A stretch of 64,000 bases of DNA from VSJD01 sp964617825 (GTDB lineage Bacteria > Verrucomicrobiota > Kiritimatiellia > JAAZAB01). Shown one piece after another: positions 57,497 to 64,000 of the stretch. The notes under the pieces were generated by a model that made no database searches, was not told the origin of the DNA, and saw nothing but the letters and a program-made list of their open reading frames with translations. Position 1 is the stretch's first letter. Each line of letters begins with the position of its first letter. The position numbers were made by a program, and so were the translations under genes. Location: positions 37,098 to 101,097 of the forward strand of contig CAZTWL010000011.1 in assembly GCA_964617825.1 (NCBI GenBank). Direction: 5' to 3'.

Positions 57497-58780
57497 ATGA
57501 ATCAAGATAAGAGCCATCAATCAACCGCCGGCACATGTGCCGGCCAAGTTGCGAGCTGTGCCGCAAAAGCGACCTGCCCGGAAGAAAACGTGGAGGATTT
57601 ATTCGAACAGCAAAAGTTGGATGATCGTATGCGCCTGATCCGACACAAGGTCATGGTGCTGTCCGGCAAAGGTGGGGTTGGTAAGAGCACGGTTGCGGTT
57701 AATCTTGCCGTCTCGCTGTCGCTGGCCGGGAAGAAGGTCGGTTTGCTGGATGTGGATATCCATGGGCCCAGCATTCCAAAACTGTTGCACCTGGAAAAGG
57801 CCAAAGTGCAGATTGAGCATGGCGCCATCCTACCGGTTGAAAAAGCCGGACTGAAGGTTATGTCCATCGGTTTCCTGCTTGATAACCGCGACGACGCTGT
57901 TATCTGGCGCGGGCCGATGAAGATGGGCGTTATCAAGCAGTTTTTGCAGGACGTGGAATGGGGTGAACTGGACTACCTGGTTATTGATTCACCGCCCGGC
58001 ACTGGTGACGAACCCTTGTCGGTCTGCCAGCTCGTTAAGAATGCCGACGGCGCTGTTATTGTTACAACGCCACAGGACGTGGCCACCGCCGACGTGCGCA
58101 AATCCATCACCTTCTGCCGTCAGTTGAATCTTCCTGTACTGGGCGTGGTGGAGAACATGAGCGGGTTTGTGTGCCCAAAGTGCGGAACGGTAACGGACAT
58201 TTTCAAAACCGGCGGAGGCGAGCGGATGGCATCCGAAATGGCGGCCCCGTTCCTGGGACGCATTCCGATTGACCCCGCTGTCGGCCAGGCCTGCGACGAC
58301 GGCAAACCGTTTGTCTATCACTATAGTCGTACGGAAACCGCAAAGGCGTTCGAACGAATCATCGCGTCGATTTTATCCTTGTCCGAACGAGCAACAGATG
58401 TATCAACAGTCACAACAAACAAAACAAAGGAGGGTGTAGTTATGAGAATCGCGATACCGGTAGCTGATGGGAAACTCTGCTCGCATTTTGGGCACTGCGA
58501 TCAGTTTGACCTGATCGATGTGGATGAAAAGACAAAAAATATCGTGGGCAAGAAAATATTGATACCGCCGCCCCACGAACCTGGTGTGTTGCCCAAGTGG
58601 CTGCATGAACAGGGCGCGAACGTAATCATTGCCGGTGGCATGGGGCAACGCGCGCAGAGTCTGTTTGCCGAGAATGGAATCAAGGTCATAGTCGGCGCGC
58701 CCAGCGTTTCGTCGGATAAGCTGGTTGTCGCCTATCTTGAAGGAACCCTTGTTTCGGGAACCAATGTCTGTGACCACTGA
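57497..58780 (+). CDS. mrpORP: MrpORP: Mrp/NBP35-type iron-sulfur carrier ATPase fused to an ORP/NifX domain
   Basis: The 427-residue protein starts with Cys-rich residues (CAGQVASCAAKATC), then the Mrp ATPase: LSGKGGVGKSTVAVNLAVSL, DVDIHGPSIPKLL, DSPPGTGDEPLS and the cluster-binding CPKCG (about residue 227). From residue 316 a NifX/ORP domain follows (MRIAIPVADGKLCSHFGHCD). This fusion is known from Desulfovibrio. A strong SD and ATG at 58428-58444 lie inside the frame before the ORP domain, so a free ORP domain may also be made. Confidence 0.88.
   Translation: MNQDKSHQSTAGTCAGQVASCAAKATCPEENVEDLFEQQKLDDRMRLIRHKVMVLSGKGGVGKSTVAVNLAVSLSLAGKKVGLLDVDIHGPSIPKLLHLEKAKVQIEHGAILPVEKAGLKVMSIGFLLDNRDDAVIWRGPMKMGVIKQFLQDVEWGELDYLVIDSPPGTGDEPLSVCQLVKNADGAVIVTTPQDVATADVRKSITFCRQLNLPVLGVVENMSGFVCPKCGTVTDIFKTGGGERMASEMAAPFLGRIPIDPAVGQACDDGKPFVYHYSRTETAKAFERIIASILSLSERATDVSTVTTNKTKEGVVMRIAIPVADGKLCSHFGHCDQFDLIDVDEKTKNIVGKKILIPPPHEPGVLPKWLHEQGANVIIAGGMGQRAQSLFAENGIKVIVGAPSVSSDKLVVAYLEGTLVSGTNVCDH
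58428..58444 (+). promoter_or_regulatory. Internal ribosome-binding site in mrpORP
   Basis: AAAGGAGGGTG precedes the ATG at 58442, where the ORP domain begins. The sequence encodes TKEGVVM in the fusion. It may be a leftover of a former gene boundary or an active internal start. Confidence 0.5.
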
Positions 58781-59204
58781 GAAAACGCAAAAAGACTTGA
58801 TAGCCCTGCGAGAATGCCATCATTCTCGCTGCATAGTGTGTGGTGGACATAACGCTCATGGACTGAAGATGTCATTCCATGCATGTGGCGAAGGGCGTGT
58901 CGAAGGCGTGTTTTCATGCAGGCGCACGTTTCAAGGTTATGACGGATATTTGCATGGCGGGGTGATTTCATCGCTTCTTGATGGGAGCATGTGCAACTGC
59001 CTCTTTGCTCGTGGCAAGATTGCCGTAACAGGCGAACTGACCGTGCGGTTCTTGTTCCCGGTACTGGTGAATCGCACGGCAATCGTGCAGGCATGGATAA
59101 AGGAATCCCGAGCACCGTTACACATGACGGAGGCGAAAATGATACAGGATGGTCGAGTTGTGGCGATGGCAAGAGCCAAGTTCATGGAAAATGCTGTCCG
59201 ATGA
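58764..59204 (+). CDS. PaaI-type hotdog thioesterase
   Basis: From the ATG at 58764, overlapping the mrpORP end by 17 bases, the product has 146 residues. CIVCGGHNAHGLKMSFHACG and GYLHGGVISSLLDGSMCNCL carry the hotdog fold and the catalytic region. It probably hydrolyses an acyl-CoA. It sits directly before the ThiC-family gene. Confidence 0.75.
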   Translation: MSVTTEKTQKDLIALRECHHSRCIVCGGHNAHGLKMSFHACGEGRVEGVFSCRRTFQGYDGYLHGGVISSLLDGSMCNCLFARGKIAVTGELTVRFLFPVLVNRTAIVQAWIKESRAPLHMTEAKMIQDGRVVAMARAKFMENAVR

Positions 59205-59217
59205 TGGTGAATCCCAA

Positions 59218-60543
59218 ATGATGACCCAATACGAAAAAGCCCTTGGTGGAGAAATAACACCTGCCATGCGTGTCGCTGCGCGGCGGGAGCGCGTCGCTCC
59301 CGAGCAAGTGTGCGCCGAACTTGTTCGGGGGACCGCTGTTCTCCCTGTTAATCCGTCGCATTGCGTCTTGACGCCGGCAGTTGTCGGCCGTGTCTTCACA
59401 ACCAAGGTTAACGCCAATATCGGTCGTTCCATCGAAGAATCGTCCAAGGAAGATGAGATCGCCAAGATGCACGTGGCCTTGACTGCGGGAACGGACTTCC
59501 TGATGGACCTTAGTGTGGGGCCGAATTCGAACGATTTGCGCCGCGCAATGATCGCGGCGTGCCCTGTACCGTTCGGCACCGTGCCGATTTACGAGGCTTT
59601 TGCGAGAGTCGGCAATAAAATCGAGGCGTTGAACGAAGAAGTATTGTTGCAGGTTGTGCGCGAACAGGCGGAGCAGGGTGTTGACTTTATGACGATTCAT
59701 GCGGGCCTCTTGCGCTCGCATCTTCCGCTGGCTTTCAGGCGCGTGATGGGCATTGTCAGCCGCGGCGGCGCGCTATTGGCGCAATGGATGGTCCATCACG
59801 AGCGCGAGAATCCTTTTTTCTCCTGCTGGAAGAACATCCTCGATATTTGCCATTGCCATGATGTTACGATCTCGCTTGGCGATGGGCTTCGTCCCGGTTG
59901 CCTGGCCGATGCCAGCGACCAAGCTCAGTTTGCCGAACTGGATGTGCTGGGCAAACTGGTCAAGAGTTGCCGTGAGTATGGCGTGCAAGTGATGGTAGAA
60001 GGTCCTGGACACTTGCCGTTCAGCCAGATCGAGATGAACATGAAACGCCAACAGCGGGTATGCAATGGCGCGCCGTTCTATGTCTTTGGGCCTGTAGTTA
60101 CCGATATTGCGCCCGGATACGACCACATCACATCCTGTATTGGCGCCACGATGGCGGCCTGCCATGGCGCCGCATTGCTCTGCTGTGTTACCCCGTCCGA
60201 ACACCTCGGACTGCCGACGGCTGATGAGGTAAAGGCCGGGGTCATGGCTTTTCGAATCGCCGCGCATGCGGCGGATGTGGCCAAGTCTTTGCCTGGAGCG
60301 CAAGCACGCGACGATGAGATGGCGCGTGCTCGCAAAGCATTTAACTGGAAGAAACAATTTGAACTGGCCATAGATGGCGAGACCGCTTGCCGGCGCTACG
60401 AACAGGGGCGCTGCCATGGTGAAAAGGAAGATTACTGTTCCATGTGCGGCAAGGAGTTCTGCGCGCTGCGAAACTCTAAGTCTGCCGCAACAAAAAAGTT
60501 CATGGAGGTCTCGAATGCGCATTTCCCGACAGGAAGCGGTTGA
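59218..60543 (+). CDS. thiC: ThiC-family radical SAM enzyme (HMP-P synthase or benzimidazole synthase)
   Basis: From ATG 59218 the product has 441 residues. ThiC hallmarks include TKVNANIGRS, DFMTIHAG, SLGDGLRPGCLADA, VMVEGPGHLPFSQIEMNMK, APGYDHITSCIGATMAACHG and the C-terminal cluster motif CSMCGKEFC. No TPP riboswitch-like sequence is visible upstream, and the gene is within an operon of non-thiamine genes. In anaerobes, a ThiC paralogue (BzaF type) makes 5-hydroxybenzimidazole for cobamides, so the thiC symbol is tentative. Confidence 0.88.
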   Translation: MMTQYEKALGGEITPAMRVAARRERVAPEQVCAELVRGTAVLPVNPSHCVLTPAVVGRVFTTKVNANIGRSIEESSKEDEIAKMHVALTAGTDFLMDLSVGPNSNDLRRAMIAACPVPFGTVPIYEAFARVGNKIEALNEEVLLQVVREQAEQGVDFMTIHAGLLRSHLPLAFRRVMGIVSRGGALLAQWMVHHERENPFFSCWKNILDICHCHDVTISLGDGLRPGCLADASDQAQFAELDVLGKLVKSCREYGVQVMVEGPGHLPFSQIEMNMKRQQRVCNGAPFYVFGPVVTDIAPGYDHITSCIGATMAACHGAALLCCVTPSEHLGLPTADEVKAGVMAFRIAAHAADVAKSLPGAQARDDEMARARKAFNWKKQFELAIDGETACRRYEQGRCHGEKEDYCSMCGKEFCALRNSKSAATKKFMEVSNAHFPTGSG

Positions 60544-61156
60544 AAATCATTTCCGCTTGGTAGAGCGCAACGTCTTTTATCGGCGTTACGGCTGCGATAT
60601 GGAACAAAACCTGCGGTTTGTCCTGTCCCAAGCTCTGCCGATACTTGGCCGAATCCTGGAAATCGGCACCGGCAAAGGGCGCTTTCTGACGACTCTGCTT
60701 TCGCATGTATCGCGGGTAACGACCATTGATATCGATCCCGATGAACAACGTTGCGCGCGTTTGAATGTGGCGTATGAGAAGCCGCAGGGACGAGCCCGCT
60801 TCATGATCGCGAATGCCGAAAACCTGCCGTGGCCGGATCATTCCTTTGACAGTGTGGTATCGGTAAACGCGCTGCATCATATGCAATCCATCCCCAAGGT
60901 TATTGATGAAATCCTCCGTGTCGTAAGGCCGGATGGGAAAATTGTTCTGGCGGATTTCAATGCCCGCGGATTATCGATGATGAATAAAATTCATCGTGAG
61001 GAGGGACGAATCCATAAGTGCATTCCATACCGTTTTAAGGATCTTATTGAGCGTTTTGCCGCACATGGCTGGTCTGCGGTTCTGCGGTCCGATGACTGTC
61101 AGTCAGTTCTAATTGCCGTCAAAGCGTCAACCGGCAACAGCGATTCACAGGAGTAG
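60515..61156 (+). CDS. Class I SAM-dependent methyltransferase
   Basis: The ATG at 60515 follows GGAGGT and overlaps the ThiC-family gene, giving 213 residues. Motif I is ILEIGTGKGRFLTTLLSHVS (about residue 45), followed by TTIDIDPDEQRCA, AENLPWPDHSFDSVVSVNAL and LRVVRPDGKIVLADF. It is UbiE/COQ5-like. Coupling to the ThiC paralogue makes a role in modifying its product conceivable, but this is inference. Confidence 0.8.
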   Translation: MRISRQEAVENHFRLVERNVFYRRYGCDMEQNLRFVLSQALPILGRILEIGTGKGRFLTTLLSHVSRVTTIDIDPDEQRCARLNVAYEKPQGRARFMIANAENLPWPDHSFDSVVSVNALHHMQSIPKVIDEILRVVRPDGKIVLADFNARGLSMMNKIHREEGRIHKCIPYRFKDLIERFAAHGWSAVLRSDDCQSVLIAVKASTGNSDSQE

Positions 61157-61218
61157 GCGGCAGAATAATTATGGACAGTTAATAAGTCGGATGCATAGGA
61201 ATCAAGTGTAGAATATAA

Positions 61219-62508
61219 ATGAGAGCCATGCGCAAAGAATTCCTGCCTTTTTCACGGCCCAGTATCACTGAGGTCGATATTCAAGCCGTAGGCGACGTGC
61301 TGCGGTCCGGCTGGATCACCACCGGCGCACATGCGGCCAAGTTTGAGGCGGATTTCGCCTCTTATGTGGGGGCGCGTAGCGCGGTGGCAGTGAGCTCGGC
61401 CACTGGCGGCATGCATGTGGTCCTTAAAGCCCTGGGCATAGGCCCTGGCGACGAGGTTGTGACGCCCTCCATGACTTGGGCCTCTACCGTCAATCTTATA
61501 GTTCTGGCGGGCGCCAAACCGGTGTTTGCAGATATTGACCGCAATACTCTCATGGTTGGAGCGCCTCAAATAGCCGCCGTGTTGTCGGCCAGGACCAAGT
61601 TGATCATTCCCGTTCATTTTGCCGGCGCTTCGGCGGATATGGATCCCATCCGCCGACTGGCGGCTGAACGTGGCATTCCGATTGTGGAGGATGCCGCCCA
61701 TGCCGCCGGCACGGAATATCGGGGCCGTCGCATCGGCGCGTTGGGCACGGCTATTTTCTCGTTTCATCCCATCAAGAATATAACCAGCGGCGAAGGCGGC
61801 ATGGTCTGCGCCGAGGATGATGTCATTCTGGATGCCGTTCGGCGGCTGAAGTTTCACGGACTGGGAGTGGATGCCTTTGACCGCGTTACACAAGGACGTT
61901 CCCCGCAGGCGGAAGTCGTTGAGCCAGGATTCAAATATAATCTGACCGATATCGCCGCTGTGCTTGGCTGGCGGCAGTTGGCGCGGCTGAACGAGTTCAA
62001 CCACAAGCGCGCAGAATTGGCGCAATATTATCGCCGTCGCCTGGCCGAAGTGGAAGAAATCCTGCCGCTCAAGGACCCGTCCTACCCAATGCGGCACGCC
62101 TGGCACCTGTTTGTCGTGCGGTTGGATATCGACCGTGCCGGCATGAACCGCGATGCGTTTATGGAAGCTCTCAAACAAAATAACATCGGCACCGGGTTGC
62201 ATTTTCGCGCCGTACACTTGCAAAAATATTATCTCGAAAAGATGGGCTGTGCGCGGAGCATGTTGCCGCATACGGAATGGAACTCCGATCGCATTTGCTC
62301 CCTGCCTTTGTTCCCGAATATGCATCCCGAGGACTTAGATGACGTGGTCACGGCCATTAAGAAAGTTTTACAACTGCGCACCAAGATTTGTGGAGGAATG
62401 AATTCACAACGAGCGAGCAAAGGAAAGGAACGCAAACGGAAGGCAATTCGGACTGTCGAAACGCCGGCGGCAATCGGGCCATACAGTCAAAGAAAGATAA
62501 CATCATGA
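61219..62508 (+). CDS. DegT/DnrJ/EryC1/StrS-type aminotransferase with an abnormal C-terminal tail
   Basis: The first 390 or so residues form a PLP-dependent sugar aminotransferase (ArnB-like): SGWITTGAHAAKFEADFASY, VTPSMTWASTVNLIVLAGAK, VEDAAHAAGTEY and the lysine site FSFHPIKNITSGEGGM. The fold ends near KVLQLRTKI. The last 35 residues include KAIRTVETPAAIGPYSQ, a match to the start of RidA (YjgF) proteins, and run to the ATGA overlap with the next gene. The tail is thus probably the remnant of another gene. Confidence 0.85.
   Translation: MRAMRKEFLPFSRPSITEVDIQAVGDVLRSGWITTGAHAAKFEADFASYVGARSAVAVSSATGGMHVVLKALGIGPGDEVVTPSMTWASTVNLIVLAGAKPVFADIDRNTLMVGAPQIAAVLSARTKLIIPVHFAGASADMDPIRRLAAERGIPIVEDAAHAAGTEYRGRRIGALGTAIFSFHPIKNITSGEGGMVCAEDDVILDAVRRLKFHGLGVDAFDRVTQGRSPQAEVVEPGFKYNLTDIAAVLGWRQLARLNEFNHKRAELAQYYRRRLAEVEEILPLKDPSYPMRHAWHLFVVRLDIDRAGMNRDAFMEALKQNNIGTGLHFRAVHLQKYYLEKMGCARSMLPHTEWNSDRICSLPLFPNMHPEDLDDVVTAIKKVLQLRTKICGGMNSQRASKGKERKRKAIRTVETPAAIGPYSQRKITS
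62432..62490 (+). pseudogene. N-terminal fragment of a RidA (YjgF/YER057c) gene
   Basis: The stretch encodes KRKAIRTVETPAAIGPYSQ, which matches the conserved RidA start (I-x-T-x-x-A-P-A-A-I-G-P-Y-S-Q). The frame breaks into RKITS and the following hydrogenase gene. Only about 19 codons remain. It is read as part of the aminotransferase tail. Confidence 0.6.
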
Positions 62509-62996
62509 CTAACGAAGAAAAAATCAAGAAAGAGCTGGCCGAAAAGTTCGGGTTCAACACAGATCAGATCCGCGTGGCGCGCGAGCGCCGTGTTTTCCTT
62601 GAAGTGCCGTACAACCAATTCCGTCGGGTATTGGAGTACGTCGTCAACGACATGGAATTTCGGCACCTATGCACGATCTCCGGGCTGGATGAAGGTGAAA
62701 CGCTGTCGTTTTATTATCATCTGGCACGAGCGGACGGCATTGTGCTGAATCTGAAAACAAGCGTGCCAAAAGCCAACCCGGAACTGCAAACGATATCCGA
62801 TATTTTTCCGGGCGGCGTGATCTACGAGCGAGAGCTGGTTGACCTGCTGGGCGCGCGCGTGGAGGGTCTGCCGGAAGGCAGTCGCTATCCTTTGCCCGAC
62901 AACTGGCCGGTTGGCCTTTGTCCTCTGCGTAAGGATTTCAAAATCGAAGCACTGGCCGGGGTTGACTGGCAAAAGGAGGTATTATTCAATGGCTAA
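62505..62996 (+). CDS. NuoC-like / hydrogenase subunit (EchD-type, 30-kDa subunit family)
   Basis: From the ATG at 62505 the product has 163 residues: VFLEVPYNQFRRVLEYVVND, FRHLCTISGLDEGETLSFYY, VSDIFPG-like SDIFPGGVIYERELVDLLGA and RYPLPDNWPVGLCPLRKDF. This is the complex I 30-kDa subunit family. Directly upstream of a large subunit with hydrogenase cysteines, it is better read as the corresponding part of a group 4 [NiFe]-hydrogenase. Confidence 0.82.
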   Translation: MTNEEKIKKELAEKFGFNTDQIRVARERRVFLEVPYNQFRRVLEYVVNDMEFRHLCTISGLDEGETLSFYYHLARADGIVLNLKTSVPKANPELQTISDIFPGGVIYERELVDLLGARVEGLPEGSRYPLPDNWPVGLCPLRKDFKIEALAGVDWQKEVLFNG

Positions 62997-64000
62997 CGTC
63001 AAAATTCCTATCGGACCTCAGCACCCGGCCTTAAAAGAGCCGGAATGTTTCACTATCACCCTGAACGGCGAAACCATTGTCAACATGGATATGCGCTTGG
63101 GATACAACCACCGCGGTATCGAAAAAGCCTGCGAGGAGCGTACTTACATCCAGTCTATGTATATTGTCGAGCGGGTCTGCGGAATATGTTCCCACTCGCA
63201 TTCAACCTGCTTTGTCCAAGCCGTGGAGGAAATTGCCGGGTTGACAGTGCCGCCGCGCGCTCTGTATATCCGAACCATCATTGCCGAGTTGGAACGCATG
63301 CACAGCCACCTGCTCTGGCTGGGTGTGGCTGGTCATGAAATTGGCTTCGACACCTTGCTCATGTATTCCTGGCGCGACCGCGAGGTAGTCATGGATACTC
63401 TTGCGGCGCTGAGCGGTAACCGTGTCAATTACGGGATGAATACCATCGGCGGCGTGCGCCGTGACATTTCCAAGGAACAACAGGCCGACTTGCTGAAAGC
63501 CATGGATGCCCTTGAGGAGCGGACAAAGTATTACATCGAAGTGGCATCCGAAGAAATTACACTGATCAAGCGGCTCTCCGGCGTGGGCTACCTTTCGCAC
63601 GAGGATGCCTTGAAGTTAGGCGCGATCGGCCCCACTGGACGCGCTTCCAACGTTGATACTGACGTGCGCCGGGATGATCCGTATCTCGCCTATAAGGACT
63701 TGGATTTTAAGGTGATTACCGATAACCACAATGACGTATATGGGCGCACCTTGGTCCGCGTCGGCGAGTTGATGCAGTCCTACAGCATGATCCGTCAGTT
63801 GGTTGCCAAGATTCCCGATGGTCCCATCACGGTGAAGGCGCCCCGGAAAATTCCGGCAGGTGAAGCCTTCAGCCGTTACGAGGCGCCACGCGGCGAGGAC
63901 GTCCATTACGTCAAGGCCAACGGCACGGATAAGGCCGAGCGCGTTAAAATCCGGGCGCCAACGCTGGCCAACCTGCAAGCGGTGGCCAAGATGATGGAAA
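62989..64000 (+). CDS. Group 4 membrane [NiFe]-hydrogenase large subunit (partial, runs off the end)
   Basis: The ATG at 62989 follows AAAGGAGGT and overlaps the previous gene by eight bases. The 337 residues seen match the NuoD/HycE/EchE family: IPIGPQHPALKEPECFTITL, MRLGYNHRGIEKACEERTYI. The L1 motif ERVCGICSHSHS (about residue 60) keeps both nickel-binding Cys, which are absent in complex I NuoD. It therefore belongs to an energy-converting hydrogenase that couples H2 evolution to ion transport. The second Cys pair lies beyond the window. Confidence 0.88.
   Translation, partial: MANVKIPIGPQHPALKEPECFTITLNGETIVNMDMRLGYNHRGIEKACEERTYIQSMYIVERVCGICSHSHSTCFVQAVEEIAGLTVPPRALYIRTIIAELERMHSHLLWLGVAGHEIGFDTLLMYSWRDREVVMDTLAALSGNRVNYGMNTIGGVRRDISKEQQADLLKAMDALEERTKYYIEVASEEITLIKRLSGVGYLSHEDALKLGAIGPTGRASNVDTDVRRDDPYLAYKDLDFKVITDNHNDVYGRTLVRVGELMQSYSMIRQLVAKIPDGPITVKAPRKIPAGEAFSRYEAPRGEDVHYVKANGTDKAERVKIRAPTLANLQAVAKMME

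Noticed and set aside
59100..59217. TPP riboswitch upstream of the ThiC-family gene
   Set aside because: The region is coding for the thioesterase and lacks the conserved TPP-aptamer sequences.
1..64000. CRISPR arrays, tRNA or rRNA genes
   Set aside because: No regularly spaced repeat-spacer series, tRNA-like cloverleaf or rRNA sequence was seen on either strand; the only regular repeats are the four 23-bp-spaced IS21 end repeats and the 12-bp tandem repeat.

Overview
The window reads as the chromosome of an uncultured anaerobic, Gram-negative (diderm) bacterium. It carries lgt, an N-acetylmuramoyl-L-alanine amidase, a phosphatidylserine decarboxylase, an outer-membrane porin, a sigma-54 activator, clear Shine-Dalgarno (SD) sites, two MinD-ferredoxin ATPases and a group 4 membrane [NiFe]-hydrogenase. 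Secreted DNRLRE/SPD-2 type proteins, ankyrin proteins and short palindromic repeats inside genes would fit the PVC or Omnitrophota-like candidate phyla. That placement is inference only.

Region 1 (1-21.9 kb, + strand) is a dense defence island. It starts with the end of a DUF3883 helicase, then an OLD-like ATPase with a TOPRIM domain, a DUF1156 DNA methylase, a ParB-like protein, a Dam-family methylase and a DUF499 ATPase. A Gabija pair (gajA, gajB) follows, then a membrane NERD protein, and then a SPARTA pair (TIR-APAZ protein plus short Argonaute). A small HExxH metalloprotease gene directly after the Argonaute is split, inside its HELLH codons, by a roughly 300-bp IS66-derived element with an 8-bp target duplication. 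That element has itself taken up an IS21-family element (istA, istB).

Region 2 (21.9-33.6 kb, - strand) is a plasmid- or ICE-like accessory block. It encodes an AlbA/COG2865 regulator, a TPR protein, DUF6573, a Ycf46-like AAA+ ATPase with DUF1257 and DUF2997 partners, a DUF3150-like coiled-coil protein, zinc-ribbon and ribbon-helix-helix small proteins, a ComF-like phosphoribosyltransferase, a short N6-methylase-fold protein, RadC and SSB. Many genes overlap by ATGA and several have hairpin terminators.

Region 3 (33.6-41.1 kb, + strand) is sparser and mobile-looking. It has an unusual protein with a Ros/MucR zinc finger and seven helical repeats, small zinc-ribbon proteins, a tyrosine recombinase, and a large secreted protein. 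The recombinase and the secreted protein lie between 19-bp direct repeats that look like attL and attR. A CTTAAATACT promoter-like motif recurs four times here.

Region 4 (41.1-64 kb, + strand) is mostly housekeeping and redox: a zinc-uptake set (His/Cys-rich protein, porin, ZnuA, ZnuB), an ankyrin protein, DUF202, a continuous lgt-bioB reading frame, and a sigma-54 regulator facing a sigma-54 promoter. That promoter leads into an orange-protein (ORP) type cluster: two NifX/ORP proteins, Gly-rich DUF5320 proteins, a NifU-like scaffold, two MinD-ferredoxin ATPases, a C_GCxxG protein, a radical SAM protein, a metallo-beta-lactamase-fold protein and MrpORP. Then come a thioesterase, a ThiC-family enzyme, a methyltransferase, a DegT aminotransferase with a RidA remnant on its tail, and the start of a membrane-bound hydrogenase operon that runs off the end.
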